This document shows, one piece after another, positions 44,901 through 56,264 of a stretch of DNA of 64,000 nt. The stretch comes from Doris montereyensis (lineage: Eukaryota > Mollusca > Gastropoda > Nudibranchia > Dorididae). The notes under the pieces are model-generated. The model was not told the origin of the DNA and did no database searches. It saw nothing but the letters and a program-made list of their open reading frames with translations. The stretch is from assembly GCA_037039925.1 (NCBI GenBank), contig JAXRKP010000257.1, positions 1 to 64,000 on the forward strand. Direction: 5' to 3'. Every line of letters starts with the position of its first letter. Position 1 is the first letter of the stretch. The translations under genes and the position numbers were made by a program.

Positions 44901-47628
44901 ACGGTCTAGAGCTCTCAATTTTCTACGACAGTTAGTTCTCAACTCACAGATGAAGTTAAAAGAAAAAGATTTAGAGTATTGTTTTTCATCTTACAGTTAA
45001 TCTCAAGTTCATATCATGACCATTAATTAAAATGGTTGAATTTGTTGCTTTTTGGCTACATCATTTCTCCTATGTTTAAAATTTCCCGCTTACTAAAACG
45101 GTCTAGAGCTCTCAATTTTCTACAACAGTTAGTTCTCAACTCACAGATGAAGTTAAAAGAAAAAGATTTAGAGTATTGTTTTTCATCTTACAGTTAATCT
45201 CAAGTTCATATCATGACCATTACTTAAAATGGTTGAATTTGTTGCTTTTTGGCTACATCATTTCTCCTATGTTTAAAATTTCCCGCTTACTAAAATGGTC
45301 TAGAGCTCTCAATTTTCTACGACAGTTAGTTCTCAACTCACAGATGAAGTTAAAAGAAAAAGATTTAGAGTATTGTTTTTCATCTTACAGTTAATCTCAA
45401 GTTCATATCATGACCATTAATTAAAATGGTTGAATTTGTTGCTTTTTGGCTACATCATTTCTCCTATGTTTAAAATTTCCCGCTTACTAAAACGGTCTAG
45501 AGCTCTCAATTTTCTACGACAGTTAGTTCTCAACTCACAGATGAAGTTAAAAGAAAAAGATTTAGAGTATTGTTTTTCATCTTACAGTTAATCTCAAGTT
45601 CATATCATGACCATTATTAAAATGGTTGAATTTGTTGCTTTTTGGCTACATCATTTCTCCTATGTTTAAAATTTCCCGCTTACTAAAACGGTCTAGAGCT
45701 CTCAATTTTCTACGACAGTTAGTTCTCAACTCACAGATGAAGTTAAAAGAAAAAAAGATTTAGAGTATTGTTTTTCATCTTACAGTTAATCTCAAGTTCA
45801 TATCATGACCATTAATTAAAATGGTTGAATTTGTTGCTTTTTGGCTACATCATTTCTCCTATGTTTAAAATTTCCCGCTTACTAAAACGGTCTAGAGCTC
45901 TCAATTTTCTACGACAGTTAGTTCTCAACTCACAGATGAAGTTAAAAGAAAAAGATTTAGAGTATTGTTTTTCATCTTACAGTTAATCTCAAGTTCATAT
46001 CATGACCATTAATTAAAATGGTTGAATTTGTTGCTTTTTGGCTACATCATTTCTCCTATGTTTAAAATTTTCCGCTTACTAAAACGGTCTAGAGCTCTCA
46101 ATTTTCTACGACAGTTAGTTCTCAACTCACAGATGAAGTTAAAAGAAAAAGATTTAGAGTATTGTTTTTCATCTTACAGTTAATCTCAAGTTCATATCAT
46201 GACCATTAATTAAAATGGTTGAATTTGTTGCTTTTGGCTACATCATTTCTCCTATGTTTAAAATTTCCCGCTTACTAAAACGGTCTAGAGCTCTCAATTT
46301 TCTACGACAGTTAGTTCTCAACTCACAGATGAAGTTAAAAGAAAAAGATTTAGAGTATTGTTTTTCATCTTACAGTTAATCTCAAGTTCATATCATGACC
46401 ATTAATTAAAATGGTTGAATTTGTTGCTTTTTGGCTACATCATTTCTCCTATGTTTAAAATTTCCCGGCTTACTAAAACGGTCTAGAGCTCTCAATTTTC
46501 TACGACAGTTAGTTCTCAACTCACAGATGAAGTTAAAAGAAAAAGATTTAGAGTATTGTTTTTCATCTTACAGTTAATCTCAAGTTCATATCATGACCAT
46601 TAATTAAAATGGTTGAATTTGTTGCTTTTTGGCTACATCATTTCTCCTATGTTTAAAATTTCCCGCTTACTAAAACGGTCTAGAGCTCTCAATTTTCTAC
46701 GACAGTTAGTTCTCAACTCACAGATGAAGTTAAAAGAAAAAGATTTAGAGTATTGTTTTTCATCTTACAGTTAATCTCAAGTTCATATCATGACCATTAA
46801 TTAAAATGGTTGAATTTGTTGCTTTTTGGCTACATCATTTCTCCTATGTTTAAAATTCCCGCTTACTAAAACGGTCTAGAGCTCTCAATTTTCTACGACA
46901 GTTAGTTCTCAACTCACAGATGAAGTTAAAAGAAAAAGATTTAGAGTATTGTTTTTCATCTTACAGTTAATCTCAAGTTCATATCATGACCATTAATTAA
47001 AATGGTTGAATTTGTTGCTTTTTGGCTACATCATTTCTCCTATGTTTAAAATTTCCCGCTTACTAAAACGGTCTAGAGCTCTCAATTTTCTACGACAGTT
47101 AGTTCTCAACTCACAGATGAAGTTAAAAGAAAAAGATTTAGAGTATTGTTTTTCATCTTACAGTTAATCTCAAGTTCATATCATGACCATTAATTAAAAT
47201 GGTTGAATTTGTTGCTTTTTGGCTACATCATTTCTCCTATGTTTAAAATTTCCCGCTTACTAAAACGGTCTAGAGCTCTCAATTTTCTACGACAGTTAGT
47301 TCTCAACTCACAGATGAAGTTAAAAGAAAAAGATTTAGAGTATTGTTTTTCATCTTACAGTTAATCTCAAGTTCATATCATGACCATTACTTAAAATGGT
47401 TGAATTTGTTGCTTTTTGGCTACATCATTTCTCCTATGTTTAAAATTTCCCGCTTACTAAAACGGTCTAGAGCTCTCAATTTTCTACGACAGTTAGTTCT
47501 CAACTCACAGATGAAGTTAAAAGAAAAAGATTTAGAGTATTGTTTTTCATCTTACAGTTAATCTCAAGTTCATATCATGACCATTAATTAAAATGGTTGA
47601 ATTTGTTGCTTTTTGGCTACATCATTTC

Positions 47629-47760
47629 TCCCTATGTTTCACAGATGAAGTTAAAGAAAAAAAAATTTCTCAAGTTCATATCATGCTTACTAAAATGGTT
47701 GGTCTAGAGCTCTCATTTTTCTATGTTTAAAACGCTTACTAAAACGGTTAGAGCTCTCAA
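47629..47760 (+). repeat. scrambled satellite monomer
   Basis: After CTCCCTATGTTTC the unit jumps to the ACAGATGAAGTTAAAG segment. It then moves to TCTCAAGTTCATATCATG, then to GCTTACTAAAATGGTT, and then repeats the GGTCTAGAGCTCTC and CTATGTTTAAAACGCTTAC segments before normal order resumes. All pieces come from the monomer in the same orientation but out of order. Repeated template switching or a badly resolved assembly patch could produce this. Confidence 0.8.
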
Positions 47761-48107
47761 TTTTCTACGACAGTTAGTTCTCAACTCACAGATGAAGTTA
47801 AAAGAAAAAGATTTAGAGTATTGTTTTTCATCTTACAGTTAATCTCAAGTTCATATCATGACCATTAATTAAAATGGTTGAATTTGTTGCTTCTTTTGGC
47901 TACATCATTTCTCCTATGTTTAAAATTTCCCGCTTACTAAAACGGTCTAGAGCTCTCAATTTTCTACGACAGTTAGTTCTCAACTCACAGATGAAGTTAA
48001 AAGAAAAAGATTTAGAGTATTGTTTTTCATCTTACAGTTAATCTCAAGTTCATATCATGACCATTAATTAAAATGGTTGAATTTGTTGCTTTTTGGCTAC
48101 ATCATTT

Positions 48108-48240
48108 CTCCCTATGTTACTAAAACGGTCTAGAGCTCTCAATTTTCTAGGACAGTTAGTTCTCAACTCACAGATGAAGTTAAAAAAGAAGATTTAAATT
48201 GTTTTTCATCTTACAGTTAATCTCAAGTCTATCATGACCA
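48108..48240 (+). repeat. satellite monomer with internal deletions
   Basis: This unit lacks the segment between CTATGTT and ACTAAAACGG. It has CTAGGAC at the diagnostic site, which is a type D trait, a shortened AAAAAAGAAGATTTAAATTG block, and a small deletion near TCAAGTCTATC. It lies about 480 bp right of the scrambled unit and just left of the diverged edge. Confidence 0.75.
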
Positions 48241-48835
48241 TTAATTAAAATGGTTGAATTTGTTGCTTTTTGGCTACATCATTTCTCCTATGTTTAAAAT
48301 TTCCCGCTTACTAAAACGGTCTAGAGCTCTCAATTTTTCTACGACAGTTAGTTCACAACTCACAGATGAAGTTAAAAGAAAAAGATTTAGAGTATTGTTT
48401 TTCATCTTACAGTTAATCTCAAGTTCATATCATGACCATTAATTAAAATGGTTGAATTTGTTGCTTTTTGGCTACATCATTTCTCCTATGTTTAAAATTT
48501 CCGGCTTACTAAAACGGTCTAGAGCTCTCAATTTTCTACGACAGTTAGTTCTCAACTCACAGATGAAGTTAAAAGAAAAAGATTTAGAGTATTGTTTTTC
48601 ATCTTACAGTTAATCTCAAGTTCATATCATGACCATTACTTAAAATGGTTGAATTTGTTGCTTTTTGGCTACATCATTTCTCCTATGTTTAAAATTTCCC
48701 GCTTACTAAAACGGTCTAGAGCTCTCAATTTTCTACCACAGTTAGTTCACAACTCACAGATGAAGTTAAAAGAAAAAGATTTAGAGTATTGTTTTTCATC
48801 TTACAGTTAATCTCAAGTTCATATCATGACCATTA

Positions 48836-51800
48836 ATTAAAATGGTTGAATTTGTTGCTTTTTGGTTACATCATTTCTCCTATGTTTAAAATTTCCCGCT
48901 TACTAAAACAGTCTAGAGCTCTCAATTTTCTACGACAGTTAATTCTAAACTCACAGATGAAGTTAAAAGAAAAAGATTTAGAGTATTGTTTTTTATCTTA
49001 CAGTTAATCTCTAGTTCATATCATGACCATTACTTAAAATGGTTGAATTTGTTGCTTTTTGGCTACATCATTTCTCCTATGTTTAAAATTTTCCCGCTTA
49101 CTAAAAAAGTTTAGAGCTATGATTTTTTCTAGGACAGTTAGTCTTCTGATCACAGATGAAGAGAAAAGAAGAAGATTTAGAGTATTGTTTTTCATCTTAC
49201 TGTTAATCTCAAGTACATATCATGACCATTAATTAAAATGGTTGAATTTGTTGCTTTTTGGCTACATCATTTCTCCTATGTTTAAAATTTCCCACTGACT
49301 AAAACGGTCTAGAGCTCTCAATTTTCTACGACAGTTAGTTCTCAACTCACAGAAGAAGTTAAAAGAAAAAGATTCAGAGTATTGTTTTTCATCTTACAGT
49401 TAATATCAAGTTCATATCATGACCATTACTTAAAATGGTTGAATTTGTTTCTTTTTGCCTACATCATTTCTTCTATATTTAAAATTTCCCACTTGACTAA
49501 AAAAGGTCTAGAGCTATGATTTTTCTAGGACAGTTAGTCATCAGATCACAGATGCCTATAAAAGAAGAAGATTTAGATTTTTTGTTTTTATCTTACTGTT
49601 AATCTCAAAGTTCATATCATGACCATTACTTAAAATGGTTGAATTTGTTGCTTTTTGGATACATCATTTCTCCTATATTTAAAATTTCCCACTTACTAAA
49701 AAGATCTAGAGCTATCAATTTTCTAGGACAGTTAGTTCTTCAGATCTCAGATGAAATAAAAGAAAAAGATTTAGAATATTTTTTTTCATCTACAGTTAAT
49801 CTCAAGTTCATATGATAACCATTAATTAAAATGGTTAAAATTGTTGTCCTTTGGCTACATCATTTCTCCTATGTTTAAACATTCCCACTTACTAAAACCG
49901 TCCAAACTCTCAATTTTCTAGGACAGTTAGTTCTCAACTCACAGATGACGATGAATGAAAAAGATTTAGAATACCGTTTTTCATCTTACAGTTAATATCA
50001 CGTTCATATTATGACCGTTAATTAAAATGGTTGAATTTGTTGCTTTTTGGATATATCATTTCTCCTATATTTAAAATTTCCCACTTACTAAAAAGATCTA
50101 GAGCTATAATTTTTCTAGGGCAGTTAGTCTTCACTCACATATGACGATAAAAGAAGAAGATTTAGAATAATGTTTGTTAATCACAGTTAGCTTATATCAT
50201 GACCATTACTTAAAATTGTTAAAATTGTAGTCTTTTGGCTACATCATTTCTCCTATGTTTAAAATGTCCCACTTACTAAAACGTTCTAGAGCTCTCAATT
50301 TTCTACGACAGTTAGTTCTCAAATCACAGATGAAGTTAAAAGAAAAAGATTTAGAGTATTTTTTTTTTCATCTTACAGATAATCTCAAGTTCATATCATG
50401 ACCATTACTAAAATGGTTAAATTTGATGCCTTTTTGGCTACATCATTTCTCCTAATATTTAAAACTGTCCACTTACTAAAAGGGTCTAGAGCTATGATTT
50501 TTCTAGGACAGATAGTCTTTAACGTCTAGATGACGATCAAAGAAGAAGATTTAGAATATTGTTTTTCATCTTACTGTTAATCTCAAGCTTATATCATGAC
50601 AATTAATTAAAATGGTTAAATTTGTTGTCTTTTGGCTACATCATTTTTCCTTTGTTTAAAAATTTCCGCTTACTATAACGGTCTAGAGCTCTCCTTTTTC
50701 TACGACAGTTAGTTCTCAACTCACTGATGAAGTTAAAAGAAACAGATTTAGAGTATTGTTTTTCATCTTACAGTTAATCTCAAGTTCATACCATGACCAT
50801 TACTAAAAAATGGTTGAATTTGTTGCTTTTTGGCTACATCATTTCTCCTATATTTAAAATTTCCAACTTACTAAAACGATTTAAAGCTATGATTTTTCTA
50901 GGACATTTAGTCTTCAAGTCACATATGACGATAAAAGAAGAAGATTTAGAATATTTTTTTCAACTTACTGTTAATCTCAATCTCATATCATAAGCATTAA
51001 TTAAAATGGTTCAATTTGTTTTCTTTTGACTCCATCATTTCTCCTATGTTTAAAATTTCCCACTGGCTAAAAAGGTCTAGAGATATGATTTTTTCCAGGA
51101 GAGTTAGTCTTCAACTCATATATGACGATAAAAGAAAAAGATTTAGAATATTGTTTTTAATCGTACAGTCAATCTCAAGCTCGTATGATAACCATTAATT
51201 GAAATGGTTCAAATTGTTGTCCTTAGGCTACATCATTTCCCCTATGTTTACGATTTCCCACTTACTAAAACGATCTAGAGCTATGATTTTTCTAGGACAT
51301 TTAGTCTTCAGGTCACATATGACGATAAAAGAAGAAGATTTAGAATATTGTTTTTCAACTTACTGTTAATCTCAAGCATATATCATGACCATTAATGAAA
51401 ATGATTAAAATTGTTGTCTTTTGACTACATCATTTCTCCTATGTTTAAAATTTCCCGCTTATTAAAACGGTCTAGAGCTCTCAATTTTCTACGACAGTTA
51501 GTTCTCAACTCACAAATGAAGTTAAAAGAAAAAGATTTAGAGTATTGTTTTTTTATCTTACAGTTAATCTCAAGTTTATATCATGACCATTACTTAAAAT
51601 GGTTGAATGTGTTGCTTTTTGGCTACTTCATTTCTCCTATATTTAAAATTGTCCACTTACTAAAAAGGTCTAGAGCTATGATTTGTCTAGGACAGTTAGT
51701 CTTCAGTCACAGATGACGATAAAACAAGTAGATTTAGAATATTGTTTTTCATCTTACTGTTAATATAAAGCTCATATCATGACCATTAATCAAAATGATT

Positions 51801-51889
51801 GAATTTGTTGCTTTTTGGCTACATCATTTCTCCTATGTTTAAAAATTTCCACTTACTAAAACCGTCTAGAGCTCTCAATTTCAGTTAGT
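48836..51889. repeat. diverged satellite edge with two alternating monomer types
   Basis: Divergence rises sharply toward the telomere-like array. Two monomer types can be told apart. The core type keeps GAGCTCTCAATTTTCTACGAC and TTAGAGTATTG. Type D has GAGCTATGATTTTTCTAGGAC, AGTCTTCA, TGACGATAAAAGAAGAAG and TTAGAATATTG. In order from about 48,840 the units run core, D, core, D, mixed, core-like, D, core, D, core, D, D, D, core, D, core, with the last one truncated. Type D was not seen in the main body. The edge therefore keeps an older dimeric structure. Confidence 0.9.
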
Positions 51890-51890
51890 G
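51882..51890 (+). other. junction between satellite and telomere-like array
   Basis: The last monomer stops in CTCTCAATTT and is followed by CAGTTAGTGTTAGGG. The satellite itself contains CACAGTTAGTTC, so the switch lies within GTTAG, which both sequences share. About 6-7 bases of the monomer before CAGTTAGT are missing. The short shared sequence is consistent with microhomology joining or with telomerase priming on a GTTAG stub. Confidence 0.8.
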
Positions 51891-52170
51891 TTAGGGTTAT
51901 GATTAGGGTTGGCGTTAGGGTTAGGGTTAGGCTTAGTGTTAGGGTTAGGGTTAGGGTTAGGATAAGGGTTAGAGTTAGGGTTAGGGTTAGGATTGGGTTG
52001 GGGTTGGGGTTGGTGTTGGGGTTGGGTTTAGGGTTGGGGTTCAGGTTGAGGTTGGGGTTAGAGTTAGGGTTAGTATTAGGGTTAGGGTTAGGGCTAAGGT
52101 TAGGATTAGGGTTAGGGTAGGGTTAGGGTTAGGTTAAGGTTAGGTTTAAGGTTAGGGTTAGGTCAAGGGT

Positions 52171-52258
52171 TAGGTTGGGGTTGGGGTTGGGATTGGGGTT
52201 TTGGTTGGGGTTGATGTTGGGGTTGGGGTTGGGGTTGTGGTTGGGATTGGGTTTGGAG
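52171..52258 (+). repeat. TTGGGG-variant block in the telomere-like array
   Basis: GGTTGGGG units dominate this stretch. Similar blocks occur near 51,991-52,051, 53,060-53,155, 53,262-53,310, 54,412-54,476 and 55,761-55,860. Their clustering argues for local amplification of a variant rather than random sequencing error. Confidence 0.8.
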
Positions 52259-52447
52259 TTAGGGTTAGTGTTAGGGTCAAGGTTAGGGTTAAGGTTAGGG
52301 TTAGGGTAGGGTTAGGGTTAGGGTTAAGGCTAGGTTTAGTGTTAGAGTTAGGATTTGGTTGAGGGTTAGGGTTATTGTTAGGGTTAGGGTTAGGGTTAGG
52401 GTTAGGGTTAGGGTTAGTGTTAGGGTTAGGGTTAGGGTTAGGGGTAG

Positions 52448-52510
52448 GCTTTGGCTTAGGCTTCTGCTTAGGCTTAGGCTTAGGCTTAGGCTTAGGCTTA
52501 GGCTTAGGGT
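52448..52510 (+). repeat. TTAGGC-variant block in the telomere-like array
   Basis: Consecutive GGCTTA units replace GGGTTA here. TTAGGC is the nematode telomere hexamer, but these blocks lie within TTAGGG and are best read as amplified variants. Confidence 0.8.
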
Positions 52511-54917
52511 TACGGTTAGGCTTAGGGTTAGGTTAGGGTTAGGGTAAGAGTGAGGGTTAGGGTTAGTGTTAGGGTTAGGGTTAGGGTTAGGGCTAGGCTT
52601 AGTGTAGGGATAAGTTTACGGTTAGGGTTAGGGTTAGTGTTAGGGTTAGGGTTAGGTTTAGGGTTAGAGTTAGGGTTAGGGTTAGAGTTAGGGTTAGTGT
52701 AGAATTAGGGTTAGATTCAGGGTTAGGGTTAGAGTTAGGGTTAGTCTAAGGGTTATGGTCATGATTAGGGTTAGGGTTAGAGTTACAGTTAGGGTTAAGG
52801 TTAGTGTTAGGGTGAGGGTTAGGGTTAGAATTAAGGTTAGGGTTAGTGTTAGGGTTATGGTTAGGGTAGGAATTAGGATTAGATTTAGAGTTAGGGTTAG
52901 GTTTAGGGTGAGGGTTATGTTTGGAGTTAGACTTAGGTGTAGGTTTACGGTTAGAATTAGGGTTAGTGTTGCGGTTAGCGTTAGGGTTGGTGTTAGGGTT
53001 AGGGTTAGGCTAATTGTTAGGGTTAGGGGTAGGGTTAGGGTAATGGTCAGGTTAGGGTTAGGGTTGGGGTTTGTGTTGGGGTTGGAGTTGGGGTTGGAGT
53101 TGGGGTTGTCGTTAGGTTGTGGTTGGGGTTGGGGTTGGGGTTTGGGTTTGGGTTAGTGTTAGATTTAGGTGAGGGTTAAGGTTAGGTTAGGGTTATGGTT
53201 AGGGTAGGGTTAGAGTTAGGGGTAGGATTAAGGTTTATGGTTAAGGTTAGGGTAAGGGTTAGGTTTGGGTTAGGGTTGGGGTTGGGATTGGGGTTTTGGT
53301 TGGGGTTGATGTTAAGGTTAGGGTTAGGGTAAAGGATAGGTTAGGGTTAGGGCTAGGGTTAGGGTTAGTGTTATGGTTAGGCTAGGGTTAGTGTTAGTGT
53401 TCGGCTCGGGGTTAGGATTAGGGGTAGGGTTAGGATTAACCTGAGGCTTATACTTGGGCTGAGGGTTAGACTTAGGGTTAATGTTAGGGGTAGGAGTAGG
53501 GTTAGGGTTAGGTTTAGCGTTAGGGTTAGGGTTAGGGTTAGAGTCAGGGTTAGGGTTAAGGTTAGGGTTAGGGTAAGTTAGGTTAGGTTAGGGTTAGGTT
53601 AGGTAAGGGTTAGGGTTAAGTTTAGGCTTAGGGTTAGGGTTAGGGTTAGGTTAGGCTGAGGGTTAAGGTTAGGCTTAGATTAGTGTTAGAGTTAGGGTTA
53701 GGGTTAGGGTTAGGCTTAAGGTTAGGGTTACGGTTAGGGTTAGCTTAGGGTTAGGGTTAGAGCTTAGCCTTAGGTTTATGGTTAGGCTTAGGCTTTTGGT
53801 TTAGGCTTAGGTTACGGTTAGCTTAGAGTTAGGTTAGGGTTAGGTTTATTGTTCATTTCAGAGTTAGTGTTAGGGTTAGGGTTAGGGTTAGGGTTAGGGT
53901 TAGGTTAGGGTTATTAGGGTTAGGGTTAGGGTTAGGATTAGTTAGTGTTAGGGTTAAGTTAGGGTTAGGGTTAGAGTTAAAATTTGGGCAGGGTTAGGGT
54001 TAGGGTAAGGATTAGGGTTAAGGTTAGGTTTAGGTTAGGCTTAGATTTAGGTTAGGTTAGGTTAGGTTAGGGTTAGGGTTAAGGTTAGGGTTAGGGTTAG
54101 GGTTAGGGGTTAGGTTTAGGGTTAGGGTTAGGGTTAGGGTTAGGTATTAGGTTAGGGTTAGGGTTAGGTTAGGTTATAGTTAGGTTAGGGTTAGGGTTAG
54201 GGTTAGGGTTAGGGTTAGGATTAGTGTTAAGTTAGGGTTAGGGTTAGGGTTAGAGTTAGGGTTAGGGTTAGGTTTAGGGTTAGGGTTAGGGTTAGGTTAG
54301 GGTTAGGGGTTTAGGGTTAGGATTAGAGTTAGGATTAGTGGTAGGGTTTTTTTAGGTTAGGGTTAGGTAAGGGTTAGGTTTGGGTTAGGGTTCAGGGTTA
54401 GGGGTTGATGTTAGGGTTGTGGTTGGGTTGAGGTTGGTTAGGGGTTGGGATTAGGGTTGGGGTTGGAGTTAGGGCTAGGGTTAGGTTAATTGTTAGGGTT
54501 AGGGTTAGGTTAGGGTTAGGGTTAGGGTTAAGGTTAGGTTAGGGTTAGGTCAAGGGTTAGGGTTAGGGTTAGGCTTAGGTTTAGGGTTAGGGGAAGGGTT
54601 TTGGTTAGGGTAGAATTGTTAGGTTAGGGTTAGGATTAGGCTAGGTTTAGGCTTAGGTTGGGGTTAGGTTTAGGTTGGGGTGAGGGTTAGGATTAGGGTT
54701 TGGCTTAGGGTTAGGTTAGGTTAGGGTTAGGGTTAGGTTTAGGTGAGGTTAGGGTTTAGTGTTAGGGTTAGTTTTAGGGTAAGGTTTAGGGTTAGGCTTA
54801 GGGTTATTAGTTAGGCTTAGGTTAGGGTTTTAGGTTAGGGTTATGATTAGGGTTATGGTGAGGGTTAGGTTAGGGTTAGGGTTAGGATTAGGTTAGGGTT
54901 ATAGTTAGAGTTAGGAT

Positions 54918-54968
54918 TAGACTTAGGTTTAGGCTTAGGCTTAGGCTTAGGCTTAGGCTTAGGCTTAG
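54918..54968 (+). repeat. TTAGGC-variant block
   Basis: A run of GGCTTA units, with a shorter related run at about 55,019-55,055. Confidence 0.75.
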
Positions 54969-56195
54969 ATTAGGTTAGGATTAGGTTAGGGTTAGGCTTA
55001 GGGTAAAATTAGGTTTAGGGTTAGGCTTAGGCTTAGGCTTAGGTTAGGCTTAGGTTTAGGGTTAGGGTTAGGTGAGGGTTAGGATTAGGGTTTGTGTTAG
55101 GGTTAGCGTTAGGGTTAGGGTTAGGGTTAGGTTTAGGGTAGGGTTAGGGATTAGGGTTAGTTTTAGGTTTAGGATTAGGGTTAGGTTTAGGTTAGGTTAG
55201 GCTTAGGTTAGGGTTAAGGTTAGGGTTAGGTTAGGGTTAGGTTAGTTAGGGTTAGGGTTAGAGTTAGGGTTAGGGTTAGAGTTAGGGTTAAGGTTAGGTT
55301 AGGTTAGGGTTAGGTTAGGTTTAAGTTTAGGTTAGGTTAGGGTTAGGGTTAGGGTTAGGTTAGGTTAGGGTTAGAGTTAGGGTTAGGGTTAGGTTAGGAT
55401 TAGGGTTAGGTTTAGTTAGGTTAGTTTAAGGTTTAGGATTAGGTTTAGGTTAGGTTAGGTTAGGTTAGGTTAGGGTAAGCGTTAGGTTAGGGTTAGAGTT
55501 AGGGTTAGGGTTAGGATTAGGGTTAGGTTTAGGTTAGGGTTAGGTTAGGTTAGGTTAAGGTTAGGGTTAATGTTAGGTTTAGGGTTAGGTTAGGGTTAGG
55601 TTAGGCTTAGGTACCTTAGGTTTAGGGTTAGGTTTAGTGTTAGGGTTAGGGTTAAGGTTAGGGTTAGGGTTAGGTTAGAGTTAGGGTTAGGATTAGAGTT
55701 AGGTTTAGTTTTAGGGTTTGGTTTAGGGTTAGGGTTAGGTTAGGATTAGGTTAGGGTTAGGGTTGGGGTTTGGATTGGGGTTGGCGTTGGGGTTAGGGAG
55801 GTTAGGTTGGGGTTAGGGTTGAGGTTAGGTTAGGTTGGGGTTAGGTTGGGGTTTTGTTAGGTTTGGGATTAGGGTTAGGGTTAGGTTAGAGGGTTAGGTT
55901 AGGGTTAGGGTTAGGTTAGGGTTAGGGTTAGGGTTAGGATTAGGGTTAGGGTTAGGGTTAGGGTTAGGGTTAGGGTTAGGGTTAGTTAGGTTAGGGTTAT
56001 AGTTAGGGTTAGGGTAAGGGTTAAGTTAAGTGTTAGGGTTAGGGTTAGGTTGAGTGTTAGAGTTAAGTTTAGGTTAGTGTTAGGGGTTAGGTTAGGTTAA
56101 GTTAGGGTTAGGTTAGGCTTAGGTTAGGCTTAGGGTGAGGGTTAGGGTGAGGTTAGGGTTAGGTTAGTGGTAGGGTTAGGGTTAGGTCAGGGCGA

Positions 56196-56264
56196 GGTTT
56201 AAGCTTAGGCTTAGGTTTAGGCTTAGGCTTAGGCTTAGGCTTAGGCTTAGGCTTAGGCTTAGGT
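56196..56264 (+). repeat. TTAGGC-variant block
   Basis: The longest GGCTTA run in the array, in clean 6-bp phase. Its complement gives a chance Pro/Lys-rich frame on the minus strand. A smaller run lies at about 56,570-56,605. Confidence 0.8.

Larger units (their letters stand above)
24151..48835. repeat. satellite domain 2: CGACAG-rich monomers
   Basis: From about 24 kb the diagnostic site changes from CCACAG to CGACAG, with a minor CAACAG form, and from about 31 kb CGACAG is the majority. A second marker, CATTACTT in place of CATTAATT, becomes common. It removes a stop codon, which is why many chance 72-codon frames appear here. TACTT-bearing units are often 394 bp apart (28,240 and 28,634; 36,121, 36,515 and 36,909). 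Type A monomers become scarce. Confidence 0.88.
1..51889. repeat. 197-bp tandem satellite array (about 263 monomers)
   Basis: The same AT-rich unit repeats head to tail with a 197-bp step. For example, the TAGAGCTCTC landmark lies at 14,771 and again at 14,968. No inverted units were seen. The array starts mid-monomer at base 1, so it extends beyond the window. Most monomers in the main body differ at only a few sites, and most indels are 1-2 bp in A or T runs. 197 is not a multiple of 3, so reading frames change every unit and no long frame can form. The size is close to one nucleosome plus linker, which is usual for centromeric, pericentromeric and subtelomeric satellites. I do not recognise the family by name. 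Confidence 0.98.

Noticed and set aside
6032..48810. Many similar open frames of 62-119 codons in the satellite
   Set aside because: They are the same monomer read in one frame. They arise where an indel or the TACTT variant removes a stop, the frame shifts every 197 bp, and no conserved start context or full-length protein exists.
1..51889. CRISPR-like direct repeats
   Set aside because: The units are contiguous 197-bp copies with no unique spacers, and the context is eukaryotic.
1..51889. CENP-B box in the satellite
   Set aside because: No match to the core TTCG..GGAA..CGGG pattern was seen in the monomer.
51899..53156. Open frames of 60-130 codons encoding (Arg-Val)n and (Leu-Gly)n
   Set aside because: These are translations of TTAGGG/TTGGGG hexamers in 6-bp phase and not proteins.
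53540..55900. Insect-type TTAGG telomere
   Set aside because: TTAGG units are mixed irregularly with TTAGGG, which dominates elsewhere in the array, so they look like shortened hexamers.
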